Shown here: positions 32,973 to 41,806 of the stretch, one piece after another
Position numbering within the stretch: the first letter of the stretch is position 1
How the letters are laid out: each line of letters opens with the position of its first letter
Assembly (NCBI RefSeq): GCF_036013975.1
Contig: NZ_CP107904.1
Span: 1,116,001 to 1,180,000, forward strand
Length of the DNA: 64,000 bases
Source of the DNA: Kitasatospora sp. NBC_00458
Lineage (GTDB): Bacteria; Actinomycetota; Actinomycetes; Streptomycetales; Streptomycetaceae
Direction: 5' to 3'
Made by a program: the position numbers and the translations under genes
Notes under the pieces: generated by a model
Seen by the model: the letters and a program-made list of their open reading frames with translations, nothing else
Database searches by the model: none
What the model was told of the DNA's origin: nothing

Positions 32973-34898
32973 TCACACCGCCGGGTGACTCAGCAGCAGG
33001 CCGTCCGGCGAGACGGCGAGCAGCCGGCCGGCGAGGGCCGCGAGGGCGACGGCGGCCGGGAACGGCGCCGCCGGGCCGAACGGCGTGCCCGGCTCCGTGG
33101 TCGGGGGCCGGGTGGCGAGACCGGCCGGGGTGAGCGCGTGCAGACGGCCGTTCAGCACCGTCAGCGCGGTGGCGCCGGCGGCCGGTCCCAGCGGGCGCCA
33201 GGCGGTCCCGGGGCCGGACGCGGGGCGGTGGTGGAGGGTGTCGTCGTGCGGCGTGACGGCGAACAGGGTGCCGTCGCAGACCGCCAGCGCCGCCGTCCCG
33301 GGCGGCACACGGCCGGCGGGTGTCCACGGGGCCGCGTCGGGGACGGGGTCGCGGACCAGGAGCCGGTCGTCGTCGGTGACGGCGAGCAGGGCGAGCGGGA
33401 CGGGGCCGGAGGCCTCGCGCGGGGCGGTGAGGCAGCGGATCCGGGCGGCGGCGCCGTCCGGCGGGCAGGGCGTCCAGGGGAGGTTCTGGTCGCCGGGCCC
33501 GCGGTGGAGCAGGGTGGTGCCGTCCGCGGCGACCGCGAAGAGCAGCCCCTCGCAGGCGGCGAGGGCGCGCAGGCCGGGCGCCCGCCCGACGGTGTGCCAG
33601 CGCGGGGCGGGCACCGCACCGCCGAGGCGGTCGAGGACGTTGCGGGTGATCCGGTCGACCACCGGATCGCCCAGGGCGCGGCCCCAGTTGATGGTGGCGG
33701 CGTTGAAGACGGTGCCTGCGCCGAGCCGGTGGACGCCCATGGTGGCCCAGCCGCCCTGCCCGTAGCGCCGCCAGTGCCGCAGGTCGGCGGTGGCGAGGAC
33801 GGCGAAGGAGCGGGGGGTGCCGTCGCGGCCGGTGGCGCGGGGGACGCCCGCGGACCAGTCGAGTTCGGCGGCGTCGGTCTCGTAGCCGAGCGCGCCGCGG
33901 GCGAAGGCGTCCCCGTCGGCGAGGCCGGTGCCCTCGAAGACCCAGTGGTCGGCGAAGCGGACGGTGTAGGACTCCCGGCCGATCACGGCCATGCCGTCGC
34001 CCCAGGCACCGGCGCCGTGGCGGAAGCTGACGCCGGTCATGGCGTTCTCGGGGCGGTCGACCGGGGAGGCGGACCACTCGACGGTGGCGCGGCGCGGGTC
34101 GGTGGCGGTGACCGGGTCGGCGGCGGCGTCGCGGTGGCAGACCAGGGTCCGGCCGCCGTCCTCCAGCCGGATCTGCCACCAGGAGGTGTTGGCCGCGAAG
34201 AAGGCCAGGTTCCCGCCCCGGTGGGCGAACTCCTCGACGTTGTCCCGCATCCCGGCGGACCAGTACTCGTCGTGCCCGTTGACGACCAGCAGCCGGTAGG
34301 CGGCGAGGAGCCGGGCCCCGCCGGGCCGGTCGTGCAGGTCGAAGCCGGAGCAGAACTCGACCGGGTAGCCGGCCCGCGGCAGCCAGCGCAGCAGCGGTTC
34401 CTCCCACCGCTCGGGCGGCGGGCCGCCGCCGGGCGCGTCGAGGGTCACCCGGGCGGCCCGGTCCGGCTGTTCGGCGTAGTAGAGGCCGCGGCCGGGCTGG
34501 CCGGCCCGGTGGTAGGCCCGCCAGGTGGCGAACGGGACGGACACCAGGGTGGCGGAGGTGGCTCCGGGCCGGGCGGCGCGCACCACGAACCAGACCTCGT
34601 GCTCCGCGTCGCACTCGGGCGCGGGCCGCTCGGGGCGCTCGTCGTGGAAGCTCGCCCGGTAGAGCGAACTCGGCCAGCCCGCGGGCACGGTGAGGTCGAA
34701 GCGGGATCCGTCGACGGCGGCCTTGAACCGGACCTCGCCCGTGACCTCGTCGGTGACGACGACCCGCCCGCGCAGCGGCCCGCCGCCGTCGCCCGCTCCG
34801 CCGTCCCCGGCGGCCAGGTGGAAGCGGAGCCGGCCGCCCTGGACGCAGGAGGTGGACTCCGCCCAGGCCAGCGGTCTCGGGACGTGGTCCGCGCTCAC
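32973..34898 (-). CDS. Dimethylformamidase-beta-like protein with C-terminal beta-propeller
   Basis: A 641-residue protein. Residues about 1-430 match the large-subunit-like domain of N,N-dimethylformamidase (SVPFATWRAYHRAG, GYPVEFCSGFDLH, LLVVNGHDEYWSAGMRDNVE, NLAFFAANTSWWQIR, FNAATINWGRAL). Residues about 440-641 hold five or six repeats of about 40 residues (LAACEGLLFAVAADGTT, LAVCDGTLFAVTPHDDT, LTVLNGRLHALTPAG), a propeller-like domain. The GTG at 34898 overlaps the condensation gene's stop, placing it last in the NRPS operon. In that setting it may hydrolyse or transfer an amide of the product; this is inference. It has no signal peptide and no close pathway precedent that I know. Confidence 0.78.
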   Translation of the reverse strand: MSADHVPRPLAWAESTSCVQGGRLRFHLAAGDGGAGDGGGPLRGRVVVTDEVTGEVRFKAAVDGSRFDLTVPAGWPSSLYRASFHDERPERPAPECDAEHEVWFVVRAARPGATSATLVSVPFATWRAYHRAGQPGRGLYYAEQPDRAARVTLDAPGGGPPPERWEEPLLRWLPRAGYPVEFCSGFDLHDRPGGARLLAAYRLLVVNGHDEYWSAGMRDNVEEFAHRGGNLAFFAANTSWWQIRLEDGGRTLVCHRDAAADPVTATDPRRATVEWSASPVDRPENAMTGVSFRHGAGAWGDGMAVIGRESYTVRFADHWVFEGTGLADGDAFARGALGYETDAAELDWSAGVPRATGRDGTPRSFAVLATADLRHWRRYGQGGWATMGVHRLGAGTVFNAATINWGRALGDPVVDRITRNVLDRLGGAVPAPRWHTVGRAPGLRALAACEGLLFAVAADGTTLLHRGPGDQNLPWTPCPPDGAAARIRCLTAPREASGPVPLALLAVTDDDRLLVRDPVPDAAPWTPAGRVPPGTAALAVCDGTLFAVTPHDDTLHHRPASGPGTAWRPLGPAAGATALTVLNGRLHALTPAGLATRPPTTEPGTPFGPAAPFPAAVALAALAGRLLAVSPDGLLLSHPAV

Positions 34899-36364
34899 CG
34901 GGCCGCGCTCCGGTACCCGGCGAGCAGGCCGGGCAGGTCGGCGAGCCTGGGCGGGTCCCCCGCGGCGGAGGCGACGACGACCTCCTCGATCGCCCGCAGG
35001 TGGGCGTGGACGGCGTCCGGGGGCAGGTGGGCGGTGTCGGCGGTGAGGGTGACGGTCAGGGCGGTGTCGTCGCCGGTCAGGTGGAGGCAGTAGCGGCAGG
35101 CGACCAGCTCCTGGGTGGCCGGGAAGTCGAGGACGGTGCGCCCGCGCAGCGCGGCGAGCTCCTCCCCGGTCGGCGGCGCCCCCTCCCGGACCGGCCGTTC
35201 GACCAGTCGCATGTCGTTGAAGCAGCAGTAGGGGTGCACCTCGGTGCCGCGCTCGCGGGCGATCCGGGCGAGCAGGGCGTCCCACTCCACCGGGTCGTAG
35301 GCGGCGGCCCGGTAGCCGGCCAGGGCGGCCCGCCAGGCGGCGGGGAGCAGGTCGGTGAAGACGGCCCGGCCGTCGGGGTCCGCGGGCAGGTCCAGCACGA
35401 CCAGGGCGTCCTGGGAGAGGGTGCTGACCAGGTCGCGGTGGTCGCGCCCGGCGCGGTTGCCCGCGATCGGCATGACGGCCGCGGCCGGGTGGCCCCGGTC
35501 GGCGGCGACCAGCGCGGCCGAGGCGGCGAGCAGCACGGTGGACCCGCTGACCAGGTGGGCGGCGGCGAGCGCGTCGACCGCGGGCGGGAGCGCGGCGGAG
35601 ACCAGCCGGCCGGTCCAGAACCGCGGCGTGCGCGGCTCGGCGACCGGCTCGGGGAACATGGTCGGCGGGATCCGCCGCAGGTCCGCCTCCCAGCGGGCCA
35701 GTGCGGCGGCGCCCCGGCGGCGGCCCGCCGGTCCGTGCTGCTCGTGCGCGAGGTCGTACGGGGTGTCGGCGACGGGGCGGCCCGCGGAGCCGCGCCGGAC
35801 CAGCAGCCGCAGGTCGCGCACCAGCACCTCGGCGCCGTGCCCGTCGGACGCCAGGTGGCAGAGGGCGAGCACGGCGTGGGTGATCCGGCCGCCGCTGCGG
35901 ACCGCGCCGATCCGGACCGGCCACTCCCCGGTGTAGTCGAACCGCCGCCCGGCGAGGGCGGTGAGCAGTTCCTCGGCGGCCCGCCCGGCGCGGGCCGGGT
36001 CGGGCTCGTCGCGGACGGTCACCCCGATCTCGCCCGAGGCGAGGAGGTGCTGGCCGGGTTCGCCCGCGCCGGAGAGGGTCAGGCGGGTGCGGAGCGCCTC
36101 GTGCCGGGCGAGCAGCGCGGCGACGGCCCCGGTGAACCCGGCCTCGTCGACGGGTGCGCCCCGGTCGGCGAGCGGGAGCACCCGGCCGAGGTTGAAGTAG
36201 TGGTCGTTGGGCGCGGTGCGGCCGATGGCGTGCCAGATGGCGCGCTGGCCCCAGGTGAGCGGGGCGCGGCCGGCCCGGCTGCCGGTGAAGGGGACGGCGA
36301 GGACGGCCGCCCCGGCGGGGGGCGCCTCGCGCAGGGCCGTCCCGGCGGCGGTGGGTCCGCTCAT
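34895..36364 (-). CDS. Stand-alone NRPS condensation domain
   Basis: A 489-residue free condensation domain. It begins with the C1-like motif PLTWGQRAIWHAIG and carries the C3 motif as CHLASDG in place of HHxxxDG: the first His is Cys, while the second (catalytic) His, Asp and Gly remain. The C5-like part (VMPIAGNRAGRDHRDLVST) is also seen. It probably joins a substrate on the free carrier protein encoded just upstream to a peptide or an off-line acceptor, or releases the product. It overlaps its neighbours by 4 bp on both sides. Confidence 0.85.
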   Translation of the reverse strand: MSGPTAAGTALREAPPAGAAVLAVPFTGSRAGRAPLTWGQRAIWHAIGRTAPNDHYFNLGRVLPLADRGAPVDEAGFTGAVAALLARHEALRTRLTLSGAGEPGQHLLASGEIGVTVRDEPDPARAGRAAEELLTALAGRRFDYTGEWPVRIGAVRSGGRITHAVLALCHLASDGHGAEVLVRDLRLLVRRGSAGRPVADTPYDLAHEQHGPAGRRRGAAALARWEADLRRIPPTMFPEPVAEPRTPRFWTGRLVSAALPPAVDALAAAHLVSGSTVLLAASAALVAADRGHPAAAVMPIAGNRAGRDHRDLVSTLSQDALVVLDLPADPDGRAVFTDLLPAAWRAALAGYRAAAYDPVEWDALLARIARERGTEVHPYCCFNDMRLVERPVREGAPPTGEELAALRGRTVLDFPATQELVACRYCLHLTGDDTALTVTLTADTAHLPPDAVHAHLRAIEEVVVASAAGDPPRLADLPGLLAGYRSAAR

Positions 36365-36708
36365 CCGGTGGGCTCCGCGCCCGACCGGCCGCCGAGTCGG
36401 CGGAGTCGCTCGGCCAGGCCGTCGAGGCCTTCGGCGTGGAGTGCCGGGTCGCCGAGGTCGATCAGCACCCCGAACTCCTCCTCCAGGCCGTCGGCGAGCC
36501 GCAGCAGGGCCAGCGAGGAGACCCCGAGCGCGGTCAGCGAGGCGTCCGAGGCGAGGAGTTCGGCGGTGCCGAGGGTGCCGTCGGTGGCCTCGGAGACCAG
36601 CTCGGCGAGGCGGCTGAGCAGCGCGTCGCCGGGAGCGGGGGCGTCGCCGGGCGCGGGGGCGTCGCCGGGCGCGGGGGCGGCGGCGGCCGTGTCGGCGGGG
36701 GCGCTCAC
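36361..36708 (-). CDS. Free acyl/peptidyl carrier protein
   Basis: A 115-residue carrier protein. After an A-P-A-P-G-D repeat (18-bp DNA repeat near 36630-36690), the carrier fold starts at about residue 30, with the phosphopantetheine Ser in LGVSSLALLRL, followed by LEEEFGVLIDL. The GTG start at 36708 overlaps the MbtH stop. It is not fused to any module, so it must be loaded in trans. The stand-alone AMP ligase of the operon is the obvious loader, and the free condensation domain the obvious user. Confidence 0.88.
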   Translation of the reverse strand: MSAPADTAAAAPAPGDAPAPGDAPAPGDALLSRLAELVSEATDGTLGTAELLASDASLTALGVSSLALLRLADGLEEEFGVLIDLGDPALHAEGLDGLAERLRRLGGRSGAEPTG

Positions 36709-36932
36709 CGGGCCGCTCCGCCGGTGGCGGCCGCGGCCTGCTCGGCGAGGCGGCGGCGCAGGCTGAGCGGGCGGATGTCGGGCCAGACCCGGTCGACGTG
36801 GGCGGCGCACTCCTCCTCGGTGCCGGCGAACCCCTCGGCGCGCCAGCCCGCGGGCAGCGGGGTGCCGGACGGCCAGAGGGCGTGCTGCTCCTCGTCGTTG
36901 ACGACCACCTGGTACGGGGCTTCGGTGCTCAC
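36705..36932 (-). CDS. MbtH-like adenylation-domain chaperone
   Basis: A 75-residue MbtH family protein with the family's signature: YQVVVNDEEQHALWPSG, PLPAGW, and CAAHVDRVWPDIRPLS. MbtH proteins bind NRPS adenylation domains and are needed for their folding or activity. The length is standard. It starts 3 bp after the glycine-type NRPS gene ends and may serve all three adenylation domains of the cluster. Confidence 0.96.
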   Translation of the reverse strand: MSTEAPYQVVVNDEEQHALWPSGTPLPAGWRAEGFAGTEEECAAHVDRVWPDIRPLSLRRRLAEQAAAATGGAAR

Positions 36933-36935
36933 GGG

Positions 36936-39900
36936 CTACTCCTTGCGAAGGTCGGCGACGGCGGCGGCGACGCCGTGCACGGTCGGGGTGTCGAAGAAGA
37001 CGTCGAGGGGGACGGCGACGCCGAGTTCCCGGCGGATCCGGGCGGCGATGGCGGTGATCAGCAGCGAGTGGCCGCCGAGGTCGAAGAAGTCCTCGTCCGG
37101 TCCGAGGTCGTCCAGCCGCAGCACCTCGCGCCAGATGGCGAGGACGGTGGCGGTGGTCGGGTCGAGGCCGTCAGGGCCGTCGGGGCCGTCGGGGCCGTCC
37201 GAACCGCCGTGCTCGGCGGTCGGGGCCGGCGGTTCCGCCCGGACGGGGGCCGGTTCGGGCAGCGCCGCGCGGTCCAGCTTGCCGTTGGGGGTGAGCGGGA
37301 AGGCGTCGAGCACGACGCAGGCGCCCGGCAGGACGGCGGCGGGCAGGGTGGCGGCGAGGTAGGCGCGCAGCTCGTCCGGCCCGGGCGGCGGCCCGGACGG
37401 GACGACGTAGACGGCGAGCCGGCGGTCGTCCTCGGGGCCGTGCAGGGCGGCGGCGGCCCGGGCGACGGCGGGGTGCTCGGCCAGCCGGGCCTCGATCTCG
37501 CCGAGTTCGATGCGGTGGCCGCGCAGCTTGACCTGGGTGTCGGCGCGGCCGACGTACTCCAGGGCGCCGTCGGGGTGGCGGCGGACCAGGTCGCCGGTGC
37601 GGTAGATCCGGGCGCCGGGCGGCCCGTACGGGTCGGGGAGGAACCGGGCGGCGGTCAGGCCGGGGCGCCCCCGGTAGCCGTGGGCGACGCCCGCGCCGCC
37701 GAGGTACAGCTCGCCGGCCAGCCCGTACGGGACGGGGTGCAGGCGCTCGTCCAGGACGTAGGCGCGGGTGTTGGCGAGCGGGTCCCCGATGCCGATCCGG
37801 CCGTCGGCCCCGACGGGTTCGGCGAGGGTGGACCAGACGGTGGTCTCGGTCGGGCCGTAGACGTTCACCAGGCGGGCGGTGGCGGCGGCCAGTTCGGCGG
37901 CGAGCGGGGCGGGCAGGGCCTCGCCGCCGGTGAGCGCGGTCAGGACGGGGGCCTGCCCGGCGGCCGGTGCCCCGAGTCCGGCGTCGAGCAGGACCCGCCA
38001 GCCGCTGGGGGTGGCCTGGACGTGGCTGACACCCTCGCGGGCGATCAGCCCGAGCAGTGCGGGACCGTCCCGGTGGGCGCCCTCGGGGGCGAGGACGACG
38101 CGGCCGCCGGTGGTGAGCGGGAGCAGCAGTTCGACGGTGGAGATGTCGAAGGAGAGCGAGGTGAGCCCGAGCCAGCGGTCCCCGGGGCCGGAGCCGAGGC
38201 GGTCGCGCAGGGCGGCGAGCAGGTTGGCGAGCGCGCCGTGCGGCACCTCCACGCCCTTGGGGGTGCCGGTGGAGCCGGAGGTGTAGAGGACGTAGGCGGG
38301 GTGGGTGGGCGAGGGGCCTGCGGGCAGCGCGGGCCCCTCGCCCGGTACGGGGGCCGCACCGCCGGGGGCGGGGACGGCGTCCGGGTCGGCGTCCGGGTCG
38401 GCGGGGGCCAGGTCGGCGGGCGTGAGGTCGCCCGGCCCGTCCGGCTCGCGGGTGATCCGCAGGGCGAGCCCGGCGTCGGCGCGCAGGAAGGCGAGCCGCT
38501 CGGCGGGGTACTCGGGGTCGAGCGGCAGGTAGGCGGCGCCGGCGGCCAGGGTGGCCAGGACGGCGACCAGCTGGTCCCGGCCGCGCGGCAGGGCGATGCC
38601 GACCAGTGCGCCCGGGCCCGCGCCGTGCCGGGTGAGCGCGGCGGCGGCGTGCGCGACCAGGCCGGCGAGCTCCCGGTAGGTGTGGGCGGCGCCGTCGGCG
38701 ACCAGGGCGACGGCCCCGGGGGTCGCCGCCGCGCGGGCGGCGAACAGCGCGGGGACGGTGTCCTCGGCGAGTTCGGGGCGGGGTGCGGGCGCGGCGAGCT
38801 GGGCGGCCCGTTCGGCCGGGCCGAGCAGCGGCAGGTCCCCGACCGGGGTCGCGGGGTCGGCGAGCACGCCGTCCAGCAGGGTGCCGAAGTGGCCGGCGAT
38901 CCGTTCGACGGCGCCCGGTGCGAAGGCGTCCGCCCGGTACTGCAGGCTTCCGGTCACCTCGTCGTCCGCGTCGACGAGCTGGAGGTGGAGGAGGTTGCGG
39001 GCGGTGCCGGCGAAGCCGGTCCAGCGGACGGTGGCGCCGAGCGCCTCCCCCGGGGCGGCCGGATCCGCCGTGGCGGCGGCGCCGAAGGCGGGCTCCGGTC
39101 GGCCCGCGGGCCGGCGGCGGTAGCTGACCGAGAGCGGGGTCAGCGCGGTGCGCGGGGTCAGGCCGCGGACGGCCCGGCCGAGCGGCACGGCGCGGTGCGG
39201 GTACAGGCCGCGCAGCCGGGCGCGCACGTCCAGCGCGAGGTCCGCGAACGGCTGCTCGGCCGACGGGCCGGTGAACAGCGGGAGTTCGTTGACGGCCAGG
39301 CCGACGGCGACCGGTTCGCCGGGCCGGCGGACGGACAGTTCGACGGCGGTGGCGGGCGCCCGGTCGCCGTAGCGCAGCAGCAGGGCGTGCCAGACGGCGG
39401 TGAGCAGTTCGAAGCGGGTGACGCCGAGCCGGGCGGCGGTGGCGGCGAGTGCGGCGTGCCGGTCACCGGCCCACCGGAACGGCACGGCCGCGCCGGGCGC
39501 GGGGGTGGTGCCGTGGCCGGGGGACTGCCGCAGCCCGGGCAGGACCGGCGGGCCGGGCTCGTGCCAGCGGTCGGCCCAGTAGGCGGTGGCGGCCGCGACG
39601 TCCTGCGGCGCCGGTCCCACGGCGGCGGGCGCGGCGGGCGCGGCGGGCGCGGCGGGCGCGGCGGGCGCGACGGGCGCGGCGGGCGCGACGGGCGCGGCGG
39701 GCGCGGCGGGCGCGACGGGCGCGGCGGGCGCGGCGGGCGCGACGTCCGCAGGCTCCCCGCGGTAGGCCGCGGCCAGGTCCGCGACCAGCCGGTCCTTGGA
39801 CTCGCCGTCGAAGGCGAGGTGGTGCGCGGCGACCAGCAGCACGTGCCGGGACGGCCCGGTCCGGTACAGGGTGAACCGGGCGAGCGGCCCGGCGGCCAGG

Positions 39901-40193
39901 TCGAAGCGGGCGGCCGTCTCGTCGGCGAGCAGCTTGTCGAGTTCGTCCTCGCCGCAGTCGGCCAGGCGCAGCCCGGGCGCGGGGCCGGCCAGGACGGCGG
40001 TGCCGTCGGGGGCGATCCGGCTGCCGAGCGCCGGGTGCCGGCGGACGGCCTCGGCGCAGGCCGCGGCCAGGGCCGGGACGTCGAGCGGGCCGTCGAACCC
40101 GACGGTGACGGCGAGGTGGTAGGCGGCCGCGGCGTCGAGGGTCTGCTCGGTGAGCCAGATGCCGTGCTGGGCGGGGCTGAGGGGGGTGCTCAT
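36936..40193 (-). CDS. NRPS module C-A-PCP, glycine-like code
   Basis: A 1085-residue single module. The C domain (1-about 440) keeps HHLAFDG at about 123-129 but contains an A-P-A/V-A-P insert of about 40 residues encoded by a 9-bp repeat. The A domain (about 450-960) has [18 protein letters not shown] and [11 protein letters not shown] Ser is in DLGGHSLL at about 1043. Reading the pocket by alignment with GrsA gives D-I-V-Q-L-G-V-V-W-K, close to the glycine code DILQLGLIWK. It overlaps the AMP ligase gene by 4 bp, and MbtH follows. There is no TE, so it is an internal or initiating module. Confidence 0.9.
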   Translation of the reverse strand: MSTPLSPAQHGIWLTEQTLDAAAAYHLAVTVGFDGPLDVPALAAACAEAVRRHPALGSRIAPDGTAVLAGPAPGLRLADCGEDELDKLLADETAARFDLAAGPLARFTLYRTGPSRHVLLVAAHHLAFDGESKDRLVADLAAAYRGEPADVAPAAPAAPVAPAAPAAPVAPAAPVAPAAPAAPAAPAAPAAVGPAPQDVAAATAYWADRWHEPGPPVLPGLRQSPGHGTTPAPGAAVPFRWAGDRHAALAATAARLGVTRFELLTAVWHALLLRYGDRAPATAVELSVRRPGEPVAVGLAVNELPLFTGPSAEQPFADLALDVRARLRGLYPHRAVPLGRAVRGLTPRTALTPLSVSYRRRPAGRPEPAFGAAATADPAAPGEALGATVRWTGFAGTARNLLHLQLVDADDEVTGSLQYRADAFAPGAVERIAGHFGTLLDGVLADPATPVGDLPLLGPAERAAQLAAPAPRPELAEDTVPALFAARAAATPGAVALVADGAAHTYRELAGLVAHAAAALTRHGAGPGALVGIALPRGRDQLVAVLATLAAGAAYLPLDPEYPAERLAFLRADAGLALRITREPDGPGDLTPADLAPADPDADPDAVPAPGGAAPVPGEGPALPAGPSPTHPAYVLYTSGSTGTPKGVEVPHGALANLLAALRDRLGSGPGDRWLGLTSLSFDISTVELLLPLTTGGRVVLAPEGAHRDGPALLGLIAREGVSHVQATPSGWRVLLDAGLGAPAAGQAPVLTALTGGEALPAPLAAELAAATARLVNVYGPTETTVWSTLAEPVGADGRIGIGDPLANTRAYVLDERLHPVPYGLAGELYLGGAGVAHGYRGRPGLTAARFLPDPYGPPGARIYRTGDLVRRHPDGALEYVGRADTQVKLRGHRIELGEIEARLAEHPAVARAAAALHGPEDDRRLAVYVVPSGPPPGPDELRAYLAATLPAAVLPGACVVLDAFPLTPNGKLDRAALPEPAPVRAEPPAPTAEHGGSDGPDGPDGPDGLDPTTATVLAIWREVLRLDDLGPDEDFFDLGGHSLLITAIAARIRRELGVAVPLDVFFDTPTVHGVAAAVADLRKE
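39624..39740. repeat. 13-copy 9-bp minisatellite inside an NRPS condensation domain
   Basis: Thirteen contiguous copies of GGCGGGCGC, some with A for the first G, encode the alternating Ala/Pro/Val insert of the glycine-type NRPS. Being a multiple of 3, it can vary in copy number without a frameshift. It probably arose by slippage and forms a flexible loop in the condensation domain. Confidence 0.9.
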
Positions 40194-41806
40194 CGGGGTG
40201 CCTCGGGGGACTCGTGGGTCGTCAGGAGCCGGCGCAGTTCGCGTTTGAGGACCTTGCCGCCCTCGTTGCGCGGCAGTGCGTCGAGGAACAGGACGGTGGC
40301 CGGCAGTTCGTGCGCGGCGAGCCGGTCCAGCAGGGAGGCGCGCAGGTCGGCGGCGGTCGGTGCGCCGTGCGCACCGCCCTCGGCGGGGGTGAGGACGACG
40401 GCGGCGGCGACCACGCTGCCCAGGACGGGGTGCGGGACGCCGAACGCGGCGGCGTCGGCCACCCGCGGGTGGCCGTGCAGTGCGTTCTCGACCTGGAGGG
40501 TGGAGACCTTGTGGGCGCCGGACTTGATCACGTCCTTCTCCCGGTCGAGCAGGTGGAGGAAGCCGTCCGCGTCGATCCGGCCGAGGTCGCCCATCCGGAC
40601 CCAGCGGCCCTGGAACACGGCCCGGTCGTGCTCGCCGAGGTAGCCGCGCGGGGCGGTCGGGGAGCGGAGCCAGAGCTCGCCCGGCTCCCCGGGCGGGACG
40701 GGTCGGCCGTCCGGGTCGGTGATCCGCAGGTCGGCGAGCGAGGCGGGCTGCCCCGGCGACTCCGGGTGCTCCGGGTCGAAGAGCAGGGTGACCTGGGCGG
40801 GCGCGGCCTCGGTGGAGGTGTAGTAGTTGGCGATCTGGGCGTGCGGGAAGGCCCGGCTGAGGGCCAGTGCGACCGGCTGCGGGAGGGCGGCGGCGGTGGA
40901 GCCGACCAGCCTGACGCCGTCCAGCGCGCCACCGCCCGGTGCGCCCCCACCGTCCGGTGCGCCCCCACCGTCCGGTGCGGCCCCGCCGTCCGGTGCGGCC
41001 CCGCCGTCCGGTGCGCCCGGGCCGGCCGCCGCGGCCTTGGCCAGGGCGGCCGAGCCGAGCAGTTCGACCGCCATCGCGGGGACGAGGAAGACGCTGCCGA
41101 CGCGGTGTTCCGCGATCAGCCGGAGGAACCGCAGCGGGGTGAACTGCGGGGCGGCGACACAGGTGGCGTGCGCGTCGAGCGCCTTGACCAGCATCGTCTG
41201 GCCGGCGTTGGTGCCGACCGGGAAGGCGTGCAGGAAGGCCTCGGAGTGCCGCAGCGGGCGGCGGCGCTCGTCCAGGGTGCAGCCGTGCGCCAGGTTGGCG
41301 TGGGTGGCGGTGACGCCCTTGGGCGTGCCGGTGGTGCCGGAGGTGTAGAGGATCTGGGCGGGAGCGGCCGGATCGGGCGCCGGGAGGCCCGGGTCGGCGG
41401 GGTGGCCGGCGGCGTCCGCCTCGGTGAGCACCGTCACCCCGGCGGCGGCCGGGCCGGCGTCGGCCGCCCCCGCGTGTAGCAGGAACCGGGCCCCGGAGTC
41501 GGCGAGGGCGTGCGCGGTGACGGCCGGGGCGAGCCGGTCGGAGAGCGGGACGGCGACGCCGCCGGCCCGCAGCACGGCCAGGTGGGCGACGGCGTAGGCG
41601 GCCCAGTCGGCGGTGCCGTAGCGCAGGCCGACCCGGTCGCCGGGGCGGAGGCCGGCGGTGCGCAGGGCTCCGGCGAGCGCGCCCGAACGGGCCTGCCAGG
41701 AGCCGAAGTCGAGCCGGTCGGGGCCGTTGGCGACGGCGGTCCGCCCGGGGTGGGCGGCGGCCCGGTGGGCGAGCAGTTCGGGCAGGGTGGCGGGGGCGCG
41801 GTTCAC
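40190..41806 (-). CDS. Stand-alone AMP-dependent acid ligase
   Basis: A 538-residue adenylate-forming enzyme. Motifs: [15 protein letters not shown] (P-loop), YYTSTEAAP in the A5 position, [21 protein letters not shown], and the catalytic Lys region [11 protein letters not shown]. The C-terminal lid is complete. A G-A-P-D-G-G repeat (18-bp units near 40930-41018) interrupts it at about residue 265-295. It lacks the Asp of amino-acid-type pockets at the usual place, so a carboxylic or fatty acid substrate is more likely than an alpha-amino acid. The expected job is to activate a starter acid and load it on the free carrier protein. The GTG overlaps the NRPS-MFS stop. Confidence 0.87.
   Translation of the reverse strand: MNRAPATLPELLAHRAAAHPGRTAVANGPDRLDFGSWQARSGALAGALRTAGLRPGDRVGLRYGTADWAAYAVAHLAVLRAGGVAVPLSDRLAPAVTAHALADSGARFLLHAGAADAGPAAAGVTVLTEADAAGHPADPGLPAPDPAAPAQILYTSGTTGTPKGVTATHANLAHGCTLDERRRPLRHSEAFLHAFPVGTNAGQTMLVKALDAHATCVAAPQFTPLRFLRLIAEHRVGSVFLVPAMAVELLGSAALAKAAAAGPGAPDGGAAPDGGAAPDGGGAPDGGGAPGGGALDGVRLVGSTAAALPQPVALALSRAFPHAQIANYYTSTEAAPAQVTLLFDPEHPESPGQPASLADLRITDPDGRPVPPGEPGELWLRSPTAPRGYLGEHDRAVFQGRWVRMGDLGRIDADGFLHLLDREKDVIKSGAHKVSTLQVENALHGHPRVADAAAFGVPHPVLGSVVAAAVVLTPAEGGAHGAPTAADLRASLLDRLAAHELPATVLFLDALPRNEGGKVLKRELRRLLTTHESPEAPR

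Noticed and set aside
39624..39740. Possible CRISPR-like or regulatory array
   Set aside because: The 9-bp units are contiguous, without spacers, and in frame inside an NRPS gene.
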